Numbered from the stretch's first letter, positions 22,046-33,380 are shown. The stretch is 62,000 nt of DNA from Chrysomallon squamiferum (GCA_012295275.1 CM022671.1:18306956-18368955), one strand, 5' to 3'. Numbers and translations: made by a program. Notes: generated by a model from the letters alone, not told the origin.

Positions 22046-22234
22046 CACACACAAAATACGCAACATATACACACAAAACAGACATGACAACAATACGGTA
22101 AAAAAAAAAAAAATTTAAATTTAAAAAAAGCAACAAAAAAATAATTTATGCTTGAAAGCTGTACATCACACGCTCACACGCTCGAACTGACATACGCGTG
22201 CATGTATATTCTATTATGTTATCACGATTTTTGG

Positions 22235-22271
<37 letters not shown>

Positions 22272-22900
22272 TTTTTTTAAATTTACATTCTTTAACTACC
22301 ATATCTCTTTGCTGTATCGATAGTTTTCTCACGAGTAAAGCCGTTACACAACCGTTAGCAATTCTAACAGTACATTTCATCTGTAAATTCCGTTATTTGA
22401 AGAGTGCATGTTATTATATTTGTTTTTTCTTTACCACGTTTTCTTTTTTTTGAAAACCTTTGATTGATTGCTTTTGATTGCGAGTGTTATCTGAAACGTT
22501 GCCTTTGAAACAAGTCTTGGATTCTGAACAGTTCTCCATGCTGAATTTAGTTTGTTGTGTACAATGTTTATTGTTAGAAATAGCTTCTTCCTATTTGAAT
22601 AATAATACAAAAAATATATGTGCTATTGTCAGTAGTGTTAACTGAAAAAATAGTTAAAATTTACATTATTAGTATGTAATAATAACAATATTAATATTAA
22701 TAAAAATAATATAACAACAACAACATAGTATTATTATTATTATATAATAGAGAAAAAAAAAAAAAGAATGAATGAATGTATGAAAGAATGAATAATAACA
22801 ACAGTAATAAACAGCAAAATAAAGTAAATAAATAAATAAATATTACTGATCAGTATCTTTTGCATTAGTAGAATTTGTCTGAGCTTTTGTTAATAGTGAC
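22043..22900. other. A+T-rich spacer with short TTA and AAT tracts
   Basis: (TTA)n at 22237-22264 and AAT/AAC-rich DNA at 22675-22850. No gene seen. Confidence 0.45.
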
Positions 22901-22915
22901 TAATATTAGCAAAGG

Positions 22916-24912
22916 ATAGTGTCTGCAGTACTAATAAAGAATAGTGAATGATGTCTGTAGTGTTAGTAAAAATGGGAAATGATGTCTGTAGTGTTAGTAA
23001 AAAATAGAGAATGATGTCTGTAGTGATAGTAAAGAGTAGTGAATGATGTCTGTAGTGATAGTAAAGAATAGGTGAATGATGTCTGTAGTGTTTTGTTAAT
23101 AGTGAATGATGTCTGTAGTGTTAGTAAAGCATAGTGAATGATGCCTCTAGTATTAGTAAAGAATAGTGAATTATGTCTGTAGTGTTAGTAAAGAATAGTG
23201 AATGATGTATGTAGTGTTAGTAAAGAATAGTGAATGATGTATGTAGTGTTAGTAAAGAATAGTGAATGATGTCTGTAGTGTTAGTAAAGAATAGTGAATG
23301 ATGTATGTAGTGTTAGTAAAGAATAGTGAATGATGTCTGTAGTGTTAGTAAAGCATAGTGAATGATGCCTCTAGTATTAGTAAAGAATAGTGAATTATGT
23401 CTGTAGTGTTAGTAAAGAATAGTGAATGATGTCTGTAGTGTTAGTAAACAATAGTGAATGATGTCTGTAGTGATAATAAAGAATAGTGAATGATGTATGT
23501 AGTGTTAGTAAAGAATAGTGAATGATGCCTCTAGTATTAGTAAAGAATAGTGAATTATGTCTGTAGTGTTAATAAACAATAGTGAATGATGTCTGTAGTG
23601 TTAGTAAACAATAGTGAATGATGTCTGCAGAGTTAGTAAAGAATAGTGAATGATGTTTGTAGTGTTAATAAACAATAGTGAATGATGTCTGTAGTGTTAG
23701 TAAAGCATAGTGAATGATGCCTCTAGTATTAGTAAAGAATAGTGAATTATGTCTGTAGTGTTAGTAAAGAATAGTGAATGATGTCTGTAGTGTTAGTAAA
23801 CAATAGTGAATGATGTCTGTAGTGATAATAAAGAATAGTGAATGATGTATGTAGTGTTAGTAAAGAATAGTGAATGATGCCTCTAGTATTAGTAAAGAAT
23901 AGTGAATTATGTCTGTAGTGTTAATAAACAATAGTGAATGATGTCTGTAGTGTTAGTAAACAATAGTGAATGATGTCTGCAGAGTTAATAAACAATAGTG
24001 AATGATGTTTGTAGTGTTAATAAACAATAGTGAATGATGTTTGTAGTGTTAATAAACAATAGTGAATGATGTTTGTAATGTTAGTAAAGAATAGTGAATG
24101 ATGTCTGTAGTATTAGTAAAGAATAGTGAATGATGTCTGTAGTGTTAATACACAATAGTGAATGATGTATGTAGTGTTAGTAAACAATAGTGAATGATGT
24201 CTGCAGAGTTAGTAAAGAATAGTGAATGATGTTTGTAATGTTAGTAAAGAATAGTGAATGATGTCTGTAGTATTAGTAAAGAATAGTGAATGATGTCTGT
24301 AGTGTTAATACACAATAGTGAATGATGTCTGTAGTGTTAATAAACAATAGTGAATGATGTCTGTAGTGTTAATAAACAATAGTGAATGATGTCTGTAGTG
24401 TTAATAAACAATAGTGAATGATGTATGTAGTGTTAGTAAAGAATAGTGAATGATGTCTGTAGTGTTAGTAAAGAATAGTGAATGATGTCTGTAGTGTTAG
24501 TAAACAATAGTGAATGATGTATGTAGTGTTAGTAAAGCATAGTGAATGATGCCTGTAGTGTTAGTAAAGCATAGTGAATGATGCCTCTAGTGTTAATAAA
24601 CAATAGTGAATGATGTCTGTAGTGTTAGTAAACAATAGTGAATGATGTCTGTAGTGTTAGTAAAGCATAGTGAATGATGCCTCTAGTGTTAATAAACAAT
24701 AGTGAATGATGTCTGTAGTGTTAGTAAACAATAGTGAATGATGTATGTAGTGTTAGTAAACAATAGTGAATGATGTCTGTAGTGTTAGTAAACAATAGTG
24801 AATGATGTATGTAGTATTAGTAAAGAATAGTTAATTGTGTCTGTAGTGTTAGTAAAGAATAGTGAATGATGTCTGTAATTTTAGTTAAAAAAAACAATGA
24901 ATGATATCTGTA
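22916..24912 (+). repeat. 32-bp satellite array, about 62 copies, with higher-order repeat
   Basis: The unit contains AATGATGTCTGTAGTG and then TTAGTAAAGAATAGTG. It repeats with a nearly exact 32-base step across 2 kb and recurring variants (GTATGTAG, GCCTCTAG, GTTTGTAG; AAAGAA/AAACAA/AAAGCA). The GCCTCTAGTATT variant sits at 23143, 23367, 23527, 23719 and 23879. The 352-base block from 23367 is repeated from 23719 and looks identical for roughly 265 bases. A 160-base block repeats at 24071/24231 and a 96-base block at 24583/24679. As 32 is not a multiple of three and TAG/TGA occur in each unit, it cannot be a protein repeat. It is strongly strand-asymmetric, with very little C on the plus strand. 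Confidence 0.97.
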
Positions 24913-25035
24913 AGAGAACAGTTTATGATTATTAAAGAATATTTGCAATATTTGATGGACAGCCATGTTAAATAATATTTGCATTCTCTTCAAGTGTTTA
25001 CAATTTATGCTAAGACTAAAGAAAAACCAATTCCG

Positions 25036-25450
25036 TTAATGGAATATTAAAAAGACTTTCTTCTTAACACTAAGTGAAAACTTTGAGTTAAACCTGTTCA
25101 AACTCGCAGTGATAGTTAATTGTTCGGGTGACAGTCGATGACAGGTTTTAGTCAGAGCTCTACTTAGAGGTGACAACTCCGGTTGAAAGCTGACGTCACT
25201 TGTGACGTCACTGAGAGACGAGGCGCAGATGCTGCTGTCATATATGATAATGCACGTTCTCAAGGAATTCTTCGCTTGAATCTTTTTGTGTCTCAGTGTC
25301 GACGACAGTTGTAGTTGTGGAATGTAGAGCGTCACCTGGCGATCGTTTCAAGCGATGAATATCCCCTTCATTTTGACGACTTCAGAAGTCTGAAGTTCGA
25401 GAAGCGGAATGTGCCGAAACAGAATTCTCAAGTAGGCTTGAAGAAAAGGG
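25036..25450. promoter_or_regulatory. Candidate regulatory island with tandem CRE palindromes
   Basis: TGACGTCA occurs at 25191-25198 and again at 25203-25210, so two perfect CREB/ATF sites start 12 bases apart, about one helical turn. They lie in a ~400-base complex, CpG-containing island right after the satellite array. A 99-codon minus-strand frame (25036-25335) overlaps it but has no recognisable domain. Tandem full-length CRE sites are known in cAMP-responsive promoters. No gene next to it could be seen. Confidence 0.4.
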
Positions 25451-25650
25451 TTATTGCAATAATGGCCTTGTAATTGTTGCTAATGGTCTTGTAGGCGAAC
25501 GCAGATTTCAATTAATACTGCACCAATTTACAAAAACCGTGGCCTGGATTAAATGTTAATTTTGTAACATTATGGAATATTTTGCTTGAAATAACGTGCA
25601 ATGCGGCATGTTTCGAGTTAATACGGTACAAATAAAATCTATATTGATTT
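25451..25650. other. Unique sequence
   Basis: No gene or repeat recognised. Confidence 0.35.
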
Positions 25651-25657
25651 GTAATGA

Positions 25658-25732
25658 GATTTTTTTTCTTTTTTTTTTTTTCTTTTTTTTGATTCTTTTT
25701 TGATTCTTTTTTTTTTTTTTTTTTTTTTTTAA
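25658..25732. repeat. Poly-T-rich tract
   Basis: T-runs broken by single C and GATTC, ending in ~24 T. Confidence 0.95.
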
Positions 25733-26150
25733 GAAAAAGCTTTTATGTTTTTATGTAACTTCTTATCAAAACGAAATGCTAATCCTTTCCAATCAGAAAA
25801 GAGAAATAAAACATCGCTTCAGTAATATCCGCTCATCTTAGTAATGGACATATTTCCTTTTTCTAATGTTCTGTACTTTTATGCGTTAATTTAGGAGTTA
25901 TTTCAGAATGAATTTGCTGGCAAAAATGTTGTAATATCAATGTTTGTGCAGTGATTGAAAATAATGTCATCTTAATGTTTATTTATTTATTTATTTATTT
26001 TATTTTGCAAGAAGAAAGTGTATATTTATATATAAACTTAGAAAATCACACGTACGTACGTATGTAGGTAGGTAGAAGTTACGTATGCAGGTAGGTAAGT
26101 AGGTACAGAGGTACCTAAGTAAGTAAATGTGTGTGTAATGTTATAGGTTT
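25733..26150. other. Spacer with GTAG/TTTA simple repeats
   Basis: TTTA tract at 25980-26002 and degenerate (GTAG)n/(GTAC)n at 26050-26130. No gene seen. Confidence 0.5.
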
Positions 26151-26212
26151 TTTTTTATTTTATTTATTTATTTATTTATTTATTTATTATTATTATTATT
26201 ATTTTTTTTATT
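26150..26212. repeat. (TTTA)n and (TTA)n tract
   Basis: TTTAT units changing to TTA triplets, then T. Confidence 0.9.
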
Positions 26213-26219
26213 ATTAGAC

Positions 26220-26677
26220 GATTAAATTTTTTTCAGACTAAATACTGTTGTTGGATAACCAAAATGGCCGACAAACAAATCCTACAGAACAACATTTTAG
26301 TATTTCAATCCACTGAGAATAAAGCAAAACTGTTGATTATAAAAATACATCAGCACGGTGCATGGACGCATACGTTTCCTAATAGACTGTTAATAAATGC
26401 ACACATACATACATACACAATACACAGACACAAAGAGAAGATACTACTTTTTCGTATTTTAGAATTTGGTGTGCGTGAAAAGAAAATAAATAAATAATTT
26501 TTAAATATTGTTTTTCTTAATTAAATATTTTGTTTTAAAATGTTTATTTGTACAATTTTAGATTATTACTGTTTCGGCTAACTGATTTCAATCCAGATTA
26601 TAATCGTTTTTCAACTACTTGTTAATTTTTTAATTATTTTTTTTCTATCCATTAATGTTTCTCTTTTTATTTATTAT
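26220..26677. other. Spacer with one doubtful open frame
   Basis: A 77-codon plus frame (26264-26497) begins ATGGCCGAC but contains a CATA-derived stretch and ends in Lys/Asn-rich sequence. AAAATGGCCGAC is similar to a YY1-type site. Not supported as a gene. Confidence 0.3.
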
Positions 26678-26699
26678 AATTTTTTTTTTTTTTTTTTTT

Positions 26700-27150
26700 T
26701 TAAACTCGCTCTTCAATCTTTCAGGGGAGATAATTCACGTAGACAACTGTCCATTTATCGAAGACAAAAACGAGGCCGATGTAGAGGGCGCAATGATGCG
26801 ACTAATGTTTACTAATTAATTGTTGCTGCTCGTTAGCTGTTGGCTTCTGGTAATTTGTCAGGGGAACGTACCGAATAAATCATCGTCAATAAATCGCGAG
26901 CAGGTCGTGGCGACTTCATTCTCGCTTTGCGCCGCCATTCTTTACACTGTAAGTGTCAAAAACGCGCTCGCTTATTGGATTTCGCCATCTCGCTCTGTCG
27001 CAGTTTCATGTCGCCTTTTCTGATTTGCTGCCCGCGGGGACAGGAATAATAGCCAACGCTGGCTGCAGCGTTATCAATCAAGACGTCCAAATAAACTTTG
27101 AATATATCTGAGTTATCTGCCATGTCTTGTCATCCGGGTCATCGCAGATT
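26700..27150. promoter_or_regulatory. Large candidate conserved noncoding element
   Basis: About 450 bases of complex, CpG-containing DNA between poly-T and poly-A tracts. It is rich in homeodomain cores (ACTAATTAATTG near 26811, several AATAAATC-type sites). It also has TTATCAATCAAG near 27072, whose ATCAATCA core is a PBC/Hox-type site, GCGCCGCCATTC (YY1-like) and TTATTGG (CCAAT). A 67-codon plus-strand frame inside is not convincing. The strongest enhancer-like island in the window by motif density. Confidence 0.4.
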
Positions 27151-27174
27151 CCAGAGAAAGAAAGAGAAGAGAGA

Positions 27175-27176
27175 AG

Positions 27177-27210
<34 letters not shown>
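27175..27210. repeat. Poly-A tract
   Basis: About 30 A flanked by GA-rich DNA. Confidence 0.95.
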
Positions 27211-27425
27211 AAAAGAAAAACGGCTCTATGAAACTGTGACGTGATTCCGGACTGTAATAGAGACAGTGAGGCGATAATGTTTTAATTACGTTACTAAGAA
27301 ACTGACGACATTAACACGTCAGTTTTAAGCAGTGTAAAACGAAAACAAATTACGAACAGTCAAAGCGGAGGATCACGCGCTTTATCCTCTTTCCTAGAGA
27401 TAATCAATGGCGCTTTGATAAAATA
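27211..27425. other. Unique sequence
   Basis: Complex DNA between two poly-A tracts. No gene recognised. Confidence 0.35.
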
Positions 27426-27439
27426 AAATTTGAAAAAAG

Positions 27440-27475
<36 letters not shown>
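27426..27475. repeat. Poly-A tract
   Basis: Two A-runs, the second about 34 bases. Confidence 0.95.
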
Positions 27476-27569
27476 TCGTAAACAAAACTGGGAGCCGAGT
27501 CTGAAGAAAAGAAATAGACTTGATCGAAAACTGTTTGATGATTTATTGATCTGTAACTTTCCGAAGATG

Positions 27570-27575
27570 ACGTAA

Positions 27576-27618
<43 letters not shown>

Positions 27619-27708
27619 ATTTTTATTTATATTATTGAAATTGACGGATAAAAAATGCTGATGACAATAATAAAAATGATATAGCAAAAAAACAATTAGC
27701 AGTAATGA

Positions 27709-27766
<58 letters not shown>

Positions 27767-27780
27767 TTTATATTTTTAAA
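27570..27780. repeat. (TAAA)n and (TTA)n microsatellites
   Basis: About 12 TAAA units (27573-27620) and about 20 TTA triplets (27708-27767). Confidence 0.95.
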
Positions 27781-27839
27781 TGCAAAATCCCAGATGAAAA
27801 TAAAACAAATTAAATACAAAAGGGATATACAAATTCGAA

Positions 27840-28021
27840 CAAATAAGGAAATAATAATAAGAATATTATTAATAACAATAATAACAACTACAACAGTAAC
27901 AACAACAGCAACAATAGTGACAACAATAATAAAGATAAAAAACCACAGTAATAACAACAAAAATAATAATAATAGTAAAAATAACAGTAATTATAATAAT
28001 GATTTTAATAATATTAATAAC

Positions 28022-28093
<72 letters not shown>

Positions 28094-28100
28094 ACAAACA
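27840..28100. repeat. (AAT/AAC)n followed by (ATT)n, perfect palindrome
   Basis: AAT and AAC triplets from about 27845. Then (AAT)n at about 28022-28051 turns directly into (ATT)n at about 28052-28092. The junction is a perfect inverted repeat with an arm of roughly 30 bases and no spacer, so it can extrude as a cruciform or fold back when transcribed. Confidence 0.9.
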
Positions 28101-28185
28101 AAATAAAATAATCTGACCAAAGACCATATATTTATTTATTTTTTTACGTTAGGTTATTTGGTTTTATACTTGCTTGGATGCTTTG

Positions 28186-28187
<2 letters not shown>

Positions 28188-28268
<81 letters not shown>

Positions 28269-28280
28269 TATTATTATTAG
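28188..28280. repeat. (TTA)n/(ATC)n microsatellite
   Basis: About 14 TTA triplets followed by about 13 ATC triplets, then TTA again. Confidence 0.95.
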
Positions 28281-28660
28281 TTTTTGCAACAAATTTTGCA
28301 AAATTCTTACCGATGCCGATGTTCGTCTTATTCGGTCGGTAATCGGGACATATCGATTGCCGCTGGTAACTGTAAATATACCACAGCGTCTTGAAGCTAG
28401 GATTTCCAATTTCTTATTTGTGTGGCTCATCCAATTTAAGAGAAAAGAAGAACTGGTGCCGGGTCAGGCTGGCTGCCTAAGCAGATAACGAATCAGTCCT
28501 TTGCTTGACAAGATACCAACGTGTAAAGCGTCTCTGAACGTCATTTCCACTGTTTAGTAGCTGTAAAAAAACCATGAAACCGTGAAGCTAATTTCATACA
28601 AGAAATCTTGTGTAATAAGAATGTTGATTAAATACTGCGAGTTATAATGAAACTTTAGTT
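28281..28660. other. Complex unique sequence
   Basis: 28285-28500 is balanced, CpG-containing DNA with open frames on both strands that derive partly from the preceding triplet tract. No recognised domain. Confidence 0.3.
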
Positions 28661-28671
28661 ATTATTAATTT

Positions 28672-28694
28672 ATTTGTGTGTGTGTATGTATTTG

Positions 28695-28730
<36 letters not shown>

Positions 28731-28740
28731 AGTGTGTGTA

Positions 28741-28775
<35 letters not shown>

Positions 28776-28805
28776 GAGAGTGTGTATTTCTATTTATATA
28801 TATTG
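28672..28805. repeat. (TG)n/(TA)n microsatellite
   Basis: TG tracts alternating with two TATA tracts. Confidence 0.95.
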
Positions 28806-28884
28806 TTGTCGTTCGTTTATTCCTTATCATTTCTAGTTTTAAATTGATTCGTTTATCTTAATAGTTATAAATGAATTTATGATC

Positions 28885-28885
<1 letters not shown>

Positions 28886-28922
<37 letters not shown>

Positions 28923-29004
28923 GTTATAATGTTGTGTTTTCTTTTTAAATACTGCGGGTCAAAAATATCTTTAGCTTTTCGAATTTTTGTAACAACAACA
29001 AAAC

Positions 29005-29056
<52 letters not shown>

Positions 29057-29060
29057 CAAT
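28886..29060. repeat. (TTA)n and (AAT)n tracts in opposite orientation
   Basis: TTA triplets at 28886-28922 and AAT triplets at 29006-29057, about 85 bases apart, able to pair as an imperfect hairpin. Confidence 0.9.
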
Positions 29061-29400
29061 AACAATTGTAATAATAACACCGTCTTAATTACGATGTTGG
29101 TAATGACGACAACAATAAAACTGTCAAATAAAAACCAAGAATAAAATATATATATATATACATTAATAAAATTAAGACCAGACAAAACCTGACAGACATT
29201 TAACGGACACGAGGACAAGAGGACAAACAGATGCAGGGCACTGATCAGCGAGTTATTTAATTTACTCTTCTTTTGAGACGTCGACTCGACTGTGAGATAG
29301 GCATCGGGAAGTCAGAATAAATAAAGACTTGCTAAAGAGAAAATTTACTCCCGAAGGAAACTTGCCAAGATTTTCATCGATCAGAGGACAGAACACTGTG
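29061..29400. other. Unique sequence
   Basis: No gene recognised. A GACAAGAGGACAAAC doublet occurs near 29213. Confidence 0.35.
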
Positions 29401-29690
29401 GCAGTGACAAAGATATTCTTTGATTTCTTGTCCGAGATTTAAATTAAATAATATCGATCACGTATTGACTGCTTTGAACTCAATCATTGTTTGCAGTTCC
29501 TGCAAATATATTTTGGCAGCCGACGTCTCTAAGGGCAACGTTATCCCGCTCCCTTCTTTCGGCCGCCATCTTGGTTCGATATTGCGGTCCGGTGTCGGCG
29601 AGTTTTTTTTTTTTTTTTTCTTTTCATTTGGTAATAAAGTGTTGATCGCGCGGCGGCCGAGCTACTTTATTTGAGTATTTCATGAAATTT
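29400..29690. promoter_or_regulatory. CpG-dense island with YY1-type motif
   Basis: GCCGCCATCTTGG at 29562-29574 is, on the minus strand, CCAAGATGGCGGC, the classic long YY1 site found at many animal transcription starts. It sits in a CpG-dense stretch (29520-29665) that ends in GCGCGGCGGCCGAG after a poly-T tract. If it is a promoter the motif orientation would favour minus-strand transcription, but this is weak evidence. The 84-codon plus frame spanning it has no known domain. Confidence 0.4.
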
Positions 29691-30184
29691 GACAGCTCGT
29701 TTTCTTCCAAGAAATAAGCCATAAACTGAACGTGTTTTTTGCATTAAAGCTTTTTGGTCTAAGAGAAACGCATATCGTACGAAACACAGAAGAAAAGAAA
29801 GCTCCATTTTTTTTCATTTTTTTTTTTTTTTTTTTTTTATAAACAGCGTAGGCTAAGAATAATTACGAAGGGGAAAAAGAATTCGTGACAAAGTCAAATT
29901 GCAAAGCTGATATTGAAATGGACAGTTTTGTTAGCCATAACGAATGGAATTACTTTATAGGACAAATATGAAAGAAAATGATTGCTTTCTATTTTGAAAA
30001 AAATAAAAAATAAATAAAAAATCTCTTTTGAGTGGATTTATGAAGATGATAAAGAGATGAACCAATCAGAATTCTCATGACATGACTTTAATTATTTTCC
30101 TTTTTTCACTCTTGTTTTTTCTTATTTAATTCAAAGTTACTATTTTTTCGTTCGTTTGTTTTTATTATCATTATTAATTTTTTG

Positions 30185-30186
<2 letters not shown>
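29691..30186. other. Spacer with poly-T tract
   Basis: T-run of about 28 near 29812-29838. Otherwise unique A+T-rich DNA. Confidence 0.45.
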
Positions 30187-30234
<48 letters not shown>

Positions 30235-30305
30235 GTTAATACTGTCCTTATTATTACCATTAGCATCATCATTATAATTATTATTACTATTAACACTATT
30301 ATTAC
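30187..30305. repeat. (TTA)n microsatellite and decayed flank
   Basis: About 15 TTA triplets, then irregular ATT/ACT triplets. Confidence 0.9.
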
Positions 30306-30600
30306 TTAAAAGCAAAAGAAGATAAGTTAAAATGGAAGAACGAAAAGAGAAATTAATTTACAGAAAAAACAAAGATATAAATAAACGAATAATTAACGAA
30401 CAGAAGAGAACCTGATGAATGCATGGATTAACAAACATTCAGATAATAAACAAATGAACGAATTTACGAAAAAAAAAAAAACAAACGGACAGAAGAGAAA
30501 AAAACAGGACGACGAATGCATGGATGGACAACGACACAGATGAAGAATAAATAAATAAAGGAACTGTAGATAAAAGTGAAGGATGAGCATGTTAATGAAT
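30306..30600. other. Degenerate GAACGAAT/AAACAAA-type low-complexity DNA
   Basis: Phrases such as CGAACAGAAGAGAA (30396) and CGGACAGAAGAGAA (30485), each followed by a GATGAATGCATGGAT-like stretch, occur twice about 89 bases apart. This is a small local duplication. Confidence 0.5.
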
Positions 30601-30795
30601 GAGTCGAGGGGTGGGAGATCTGGGTGATATCTGTTGTTTAATTTACTATGCAACGTGTCATACCTCGCTGGTGGTCTCTGGCAATTAAACTTTGATCCGT
30701 GAACGTTGATCAGATTACTGTTGTTTTTTAATTTAATGATAACAAAGCGTGGATATCCCAGAATTAATTCTAATTTGAGAATCCGTAACAAAAAA
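30601..30795. promoter_or_regulatory. Candidate noncoding element with TCF/LEF-type site
   Basis: Complex stretch with CAATTAAACTTTGATCC near 30683, combining a homeodomain core with CTTTGAT, the TCF/LEF core. A second GTTGATCAG follows. Weakly supported. Confidence 0.22.
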
Positions 30796-30799
30796 AAAC

Positions 30800-31215
30800 G
30801 CAGACAACAGTGAAATAAATTAAATTAAATAATAATTCTGTAGGATAAAATGAGAAGCATGTCGAAAATAAGACATAAAACTGTAACATGAAACACAAAG
30901 AATACATAGTAACATAGTAAAATATAAATAATTCTGGAACATAATAAAATACTAAAAATACTGAAATACGAATAATATTGTAACATAATAAAAAACAAAC
31001 AAATAATACTGTAACATAATAAAACACTTATAGCACTGAAACATAATTAAATACAAATAATATTGTAACATAATGTAACACAAATGGTATTGCAGCATAA
31101 TAAAACACAAATAATATTGTAACGTAATAAAACAGAAATGATACTGTAACTAAATAAAATATTTCTGTAACAAAAAATACAAATAATTCTGTAACATAAT
31201 TTACATATAACAAGA
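30800..31215 (+). repeat. 30-bp tandem array (CTGTAACATAATAAAA)
   Basis: CTGTAACATAATAAAAC or a near variant, followed by ACAAATAAT, recurs about every 28-32 bases through 400 bases. Two minus-strand open frames (30770-31213) show a matching ~10-residue Tyr/Val/Leu-rich repetition. I read them as array translations because each has diverged without any sign of selection. Confidence 0.75.
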
Positions 31216-31239
31216 TTTATTCAGTATTGAAACCACAAA

Positions 31240-31271
<32 letters not shown>

Positions 31272-31680
31272 AGAAAGAGTTTCGTTACTCTGATAAGATC
31301 CTAATATATTGTCTTATCACACGGCCACCGATGCAAAACTAAAATTCTCTAAATGGGACAGCGGTAAACAGAGGTGTTAAAACGAATTATCCAGCATCAG
31401 CGACCCGCTTTAGATCAAACTCTTGATCAATGTCTTTGCAAATATTTATTTATTTGTTTAATTGCTTGTTTGTTTAATCTATTTAGTTTATTTATTTAGT
31501 TTATTGTATTTATTTATTGTATTTATTTAGTTAGTTATTTCTGTATTTGACCGTTCATTACTTTAATTGTTTGTTTTAAATATTTAATTTTTTAATTATT
31601 ATTATTATTATTGTTATTGTTGTTGTTGTTGTTGTTATTTATTTATTTATTTATTTACGAAGCCGGCAGATAATGTTTAT
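31216..31680. repeat. TAAA, TTTA, TTGT simple repeats around unique DNA
   Basis: (AAAT)n at 31237-31270, TTTA/TTTG-rich DNA at 31440-31560 and TTA/TTG/TTTA at 31597-31660. 31280-31435 is unique. Confidence 0.75.
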
Positions 31681-32535
31681 TGCTTACAAAACCTACTTAT
31701 ATTTATATTATAATTTGATAGTTTGCTGTGGTTTATGTAATTCTGAGCATGCGTATTTTACATACAATGCCAACAAATCATCTTTCTTGTGTTTTTTTTT
31801 GAGAGACAAAACAAACATGACATAATTTCCATTGTTAGAATAATTCTTAGAAACGTTCAAATGATAAAAAAAAAAAAAAATCAATATGCCGAGGAATTTT
31901 TGAACAGAAAGAGAGAAAAGCAAAACAGGACATAAAAAAAAAAAAAAAAACTAAAAGTACACTGTTTTCAGAAAGCGTTATGAAAATATTACATACAAAA
32001 ATACACATCTGACTGTTTACGAGTTCGGGAGCCGTTGACTAAATGAGCTGTGTCTGTTTGTAGTCAGTGATGCGGATAAAAAAAGAGCTTGTTGTTTACA
32101 GCCCCTTTTTTTTCTTTTTTTATTATCTCCCCTGAACTTAACGACCAGTTTATCTATTACGTATCAACTGCGCATGTGCAAAAGTAAACACATTTTTAGG
32201 AATTATTCGAGTCTTTCTGATTTTCCTGAAAAACTGTTTTCTTTCGTGAAAATTGATAATAATAATAATAAAGGGGAAATAAATAAATAAAAAAAAAAAG
32301 ATAGAAAGAAAGTTAAAAGAAAAAAAAAAGTCGTTTATAACGAACGTATGCAGAAAAGTGTTTTTGAGAAGAAAAACCTTTTTTAATTTTGAGAGCTATA
32401 TATGTGGTTTTCTACGTTATTTTTGTCTTTTCGCAGAAGTATGTTTTGAAACCAAAGACACCGTTAATTATTTGTTCGCATGTTGATATTTAAACCATAC
32501 AACAAAATACTATATTTCCCAAAACATAAAGCAAA
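31681..32535. other. Unique spacer
   Basis: About 850 bases of A+T-rich DNA with A-runs. TGCGCATGTGCA near 32168 is NRF1-like. No gene recognised. Confidence 0.4.
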
Positions 32536-32539
32536 AAGG

Positions 32540-33079
<540 letters not shown>

Positions 33080-33153
<74 letters not shown>

Positions 33154-33172
33154 ATGTATGTTTGTATGTAGT
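33080..33172. repeat. (TG)n and (TATG)n microsatellites
   Basis: About 55 bases of TG followed by TATG units. Confidence 0.95.
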
Positions 33173-33257
33173 TTAGGATTTTCAATATTCTGTGTCTTAT
33201 GTATACGTCTGAATAGACTCTGCATTTAGTCAATATTCGGGAACGCATTGGCACAGT

Positions 33258-33378
33258 AGGACAAAGTCCAATCACGACCTCACAAACCCGTCAGATGCCG
33301 CTGACGAGACTCGAACGTATGGCGCCCATTCGCGCACACCCCGAAGGCCGACGATGTTTACCGGCCACCTAGACAACC
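33258..33378 (-). mobile_element. tRNA-derived SINE-like copy (family A, copy 2)
   Basis: On the minus strand it reads TTGTCTAGGTGGCCGG (A-box-like), then GTGCGCGAATGGGCGCC and CGTTCGAGTCTCGTCAGCGG (B-box-like) and CATCTGA, followed by GTGATTGGACTTTGTCC. The order and much of the sequence match 4944-5064 on the plus strand. This copy has the better-preserved tRNA-like head. A (TATG)n tract adjoins the head side (33381-33427). A related cephalopod or molluscan SINE is plausible, but no library comparison was possible. Confidence 0.65.
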
Positions 33379-33380
33379 TT

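Noticed and set aside
22916-24912. CRISPR array
   Set aside because: Units are contiguous with no unique spacers, no cas genes are present and the DNA is clearly eukaryotic in character.
22916-24912. Protein-coding tandem repeat
   Set aside because: A 32-base unit shifts frame at each copy and contains TAG and TGA.
27394-27960. 188-codon Ile/Phe-rich minus-strand frame resembling a membrane protein
   Set aside because: It runs across poly-A, TAAA and TTA tracts, and the hydrophobic residues come from T-rich codons of simple repeats.
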